Positions 62,518 to 64,000 of a DNA stretch of 64,000 nucleotides are shown piece by piece. Origin of the DNA: a bacterium D16-51 (GTDB lineage Bacteria > Bacillota > Clostridia > Lachnospirales > Lachnospiraceae); contig RAYE01000014.1 in the NCBI GenBank assembly GCA_003612285.1, forward strand, positions 31,943 through 95,942. The letters run 5' to 3'. Position numbers and translations under genes: made by a program. Numbering within the stretch: the first letter of the stretch is position 1; every line of letters begins with the position of its first letter. The notes under the pieces were generated by a model. The model saw nothing but the letters and a program-made list of their open reading frames with translations. It was not told where the DNA came from and ran no database searches.

Positions 62518-62966
62518 TTGAAACGCTTTCGGGAATATGTTGGGTTAATACAAGGTATATCGGAAGAATGTGGATATTATTTTGTCTTAAAACATATAAA
62601 AAACGAACCGCCCGAAAATATGCCTTTTTGGTTTGGGTTAGGCAGAAGCACGCTGCATACTTTATATGATGTGGCAACAATTATTATTGCATTTTCAAAT
62701 ATATGGGTATTTGTTTTTGCTGTTGTGTCAAGGACATTTTGCTTTGTGGCAATGATGGAATTAACTAAGATAGACTATTTTTCATATCAAAAGAAAAAAT
62801 ATTATATTTGGGATTGAGCGTACTATTGCATGCATTATTAAATAGCGTGTTGTACGCATATGATTTACATATATTCAATGCGGTGGCAAATTTCGATTTA
62901 TGGTCTATACTTGTGTTTTCGATTACTGTTATTGTTATTTCGGGTATCATATCAAAGAGGAGTTAA
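62518..62966 (+). pseudogene. Frameshifted small membrane protein
   Basis: The first frame (to 62817) contains VATIIIAFSNIWVFVFAVVS and ends at KKYYIWD. The adjacent frame continues ILGLSVLLHALLNSVLYAYD, LWSILVFSITVIVISGIIS and stops at 62964. A one-base shift near 62806 would join them into a protein with three or four helices. No family recognised, and the true N-terminus is unclear. Confidence 0.4.
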
Positions 62967-63106
62967 AGGAAGACTAGACAATTCCCATTTATATAATTAT
63001 ACTCTCAACTTTCCTTATTTTTCAAGGTTTCCCAAACCTTTTATATCAGAAAATCAACTATTTTCCCTTATTTCTTCCCTTATGAGGTTGAAACAAGGGA
63101 AACTTT
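62967..63106. other. AT-rich region next to the integrase remnant
   Basis: It holds the short palindrome AAGGTTTCCCAAACCTT and repeats of CCCTTAT. An attachment site would be expected next to the integrase, but I cannot identify one without the other end. Confidence 0.3.
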
Positions 63107-64000
63107 TTAATTACCACCCACAACCTTATCCAAGAGCCTTGCGGAAGTCCGTTTTGCCTCTCTGGTTGCATGGGCATATACATTCATTGTGGTACTCACA
63201 TCTGCGTGTCCAAGAAGTTCCTGTACGTCTTTGGGGGCAGCTCCGTTTGACAGCAGGTTGCTGGTATAAGTGTGCCGTAACATGTGGAAATGAAAATCTT
63301 CCAATCCCTTTACCTTTTTTCTTGCAGTCCTGCATACGATTGAAACTGTTGTAGGATATTCCACTGCACCGTCTGGTCTTTAACAGACAAATGAGATTTC
63401 CTCATAATCCTCTGGAACATTTTCTGTATTCTGCAAGGTGTAAACCTCATAATACATTCTTCCCTTATCTGTTACCTGTTTGTAATAATTGCAGTGGTAA
63501 AGCTTTCCATACTGAAAACGTTGGCGGTGCTGTTCCCTTTTCGCTTTTTTCAGTATCTCCGCAAGGGTATCATAGAAGTCCACAATCCGCACCTTTTTCC
63601 TCTTGGTTGCACCGATTTCATACTTGTGTCTGGTGTTGTTGTACCGCAGACTCCGGCGGACGGTTAAATACTGTTCCTCAAGGTTGATGTCCTGCCACGT
63701 CAGCCCGCATGCCTCCCCGATGCGGAGCCCCGTATAATAAGCTATCTGTATAGGTAGAATGGCAGGATTTTTCTTTTTGCGGAGATATTCCAGCAATTCC
63801 AGATACTGCTCATGGGTTATGGTCGGTGTCGGATTTTCTTCTGTGGAATTTTCTGCAAAGAGTTCCACATTTTCTTTTTTCACACGCATAACCACATACT
63901 GCATAGGATTAATCGTGATATAGCGTTTGGGAAATACTGCAAATCGGAATGAGTTCTGCAACACTGCCGAAAACAGCCGCAGATATCCTTTGCTTAACGG
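63107..64000 (-). pseudogene. Tn916-type tyrosine integrase with in-frame stop, partial at window end
   Basis: The minus strand is open from the window edge: core-binding domain (RLFSAVLQNSFRFAVFPKRY), THEQYLELLEYL, catalytic Arg in YYTGLRIGEACGL, then a TAA at 63380-63382 (ISFVC-stop). The same frame continues as RPDGAVEYPTTVS, HMLRHTYTSNLLSNG and LLGHADVSTTMNVYAH with the His and Tyr residues. The stop is a nonsense change, not a frameshift, so the product would lack its active-site Tyr. The N-terminus is outside the window. Confidence 0.85.

Overview
The window looks like a chromosomal piece of a gut-type Lachnospiraceae (Clostridia). Supporting signs are moderately low GC, strong AGGAGG-type ribosome binding sites, a YesM/YesN two-component pair, secreted galactan/galactoside-type enzymes with Listeria-Bacteroides and BspA-like repeats, a Ktr potassium system, a flagellin-like protein, and the housekeeping order rpsL-rpsG-fusA-tuf. 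This is inference from gene content; no 16S or other marker is present.

Layout. 1-6.2 kb: C-terminal part of a secreted glycan-binding protein, an orphan ABC solute-binding lipoprotein, and a divergent YesM/YesN sensor-regulator pair. 6.2-12.9 kb: a Zn/Cd-type P-ATPase with a His/Cys tandem repeat behind an ArsR-type operator, argJ, an L,D-transpeptidase and a DUF1292 protein. 13-20.3 kb: an Rpn-type nuclease gene broken by a small inverted-repeat element, a hypothetical protein, a secreted GH59-like glycosidase and a short flagellin-like protein. 20.3-25.9 kb: ktrA and ktrB with an ECF sigma/anti-sigma pair between them, then a tyrosine recombinase. ktrB and the recombinase diverge from two inverted copies of the same 117-nt structured leader. 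26.4-46.5 kb: an SF2 helicase followed by a long same-strand polysaccharide locus. The locus holds a DegT aminotransferase, a phosphoglycosyl transferase, GT2 enzymes, a pyruvyl transferase, two radical SAM proteins, a Wzy-like polymerase, a flippase fused to a beta-propeller, GT-C-like membrane glycosyltransferases, and a DprE2-like reductase with a UbiA-type phosphoribosyltransferase. 46.5-50.6 kb: gene fossils (GT2, ABC exporter, UbiA piece) and Uma2/Rpn nucleases. 50.6-57.6 kb: an acyltransferase, larC and rpsL-rpsG-fusA-tuf. 57.6-64 kb: a truncated PTS gene, a decayed conjugative element with an IS4-type transposase remnant, several frameshifted genes and a broken integrase running off the window.

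Main point of interest: the polysaccharide locus looks built for ON/OFF variation. Two genes, a membrane glycosyltransferase (G10) and the UbiA-type enzyme (G8), are each knocked out of frame exactly at a poly-G run, and each would be restored by losing one G. The locus is preceded by a tyrosine recombinase next to a pair of 117-bp inverted repeats enclosing about 494 bp, which resembles an invertible promoter switch. A third, damaged copy of the repeat lies beyond the far end of the locus. Sequencing error at the G runs cannot be excluded from sequence alone.

Second theme: the intergenic DNA is full of short non-coding inverted-repeat elements of at least four families. Two families with different termini share a gapless interior core of about 110 bp whose two hairpins differ in sequence but keep their pairing, suggesting a conserved DNA or RNA structure.
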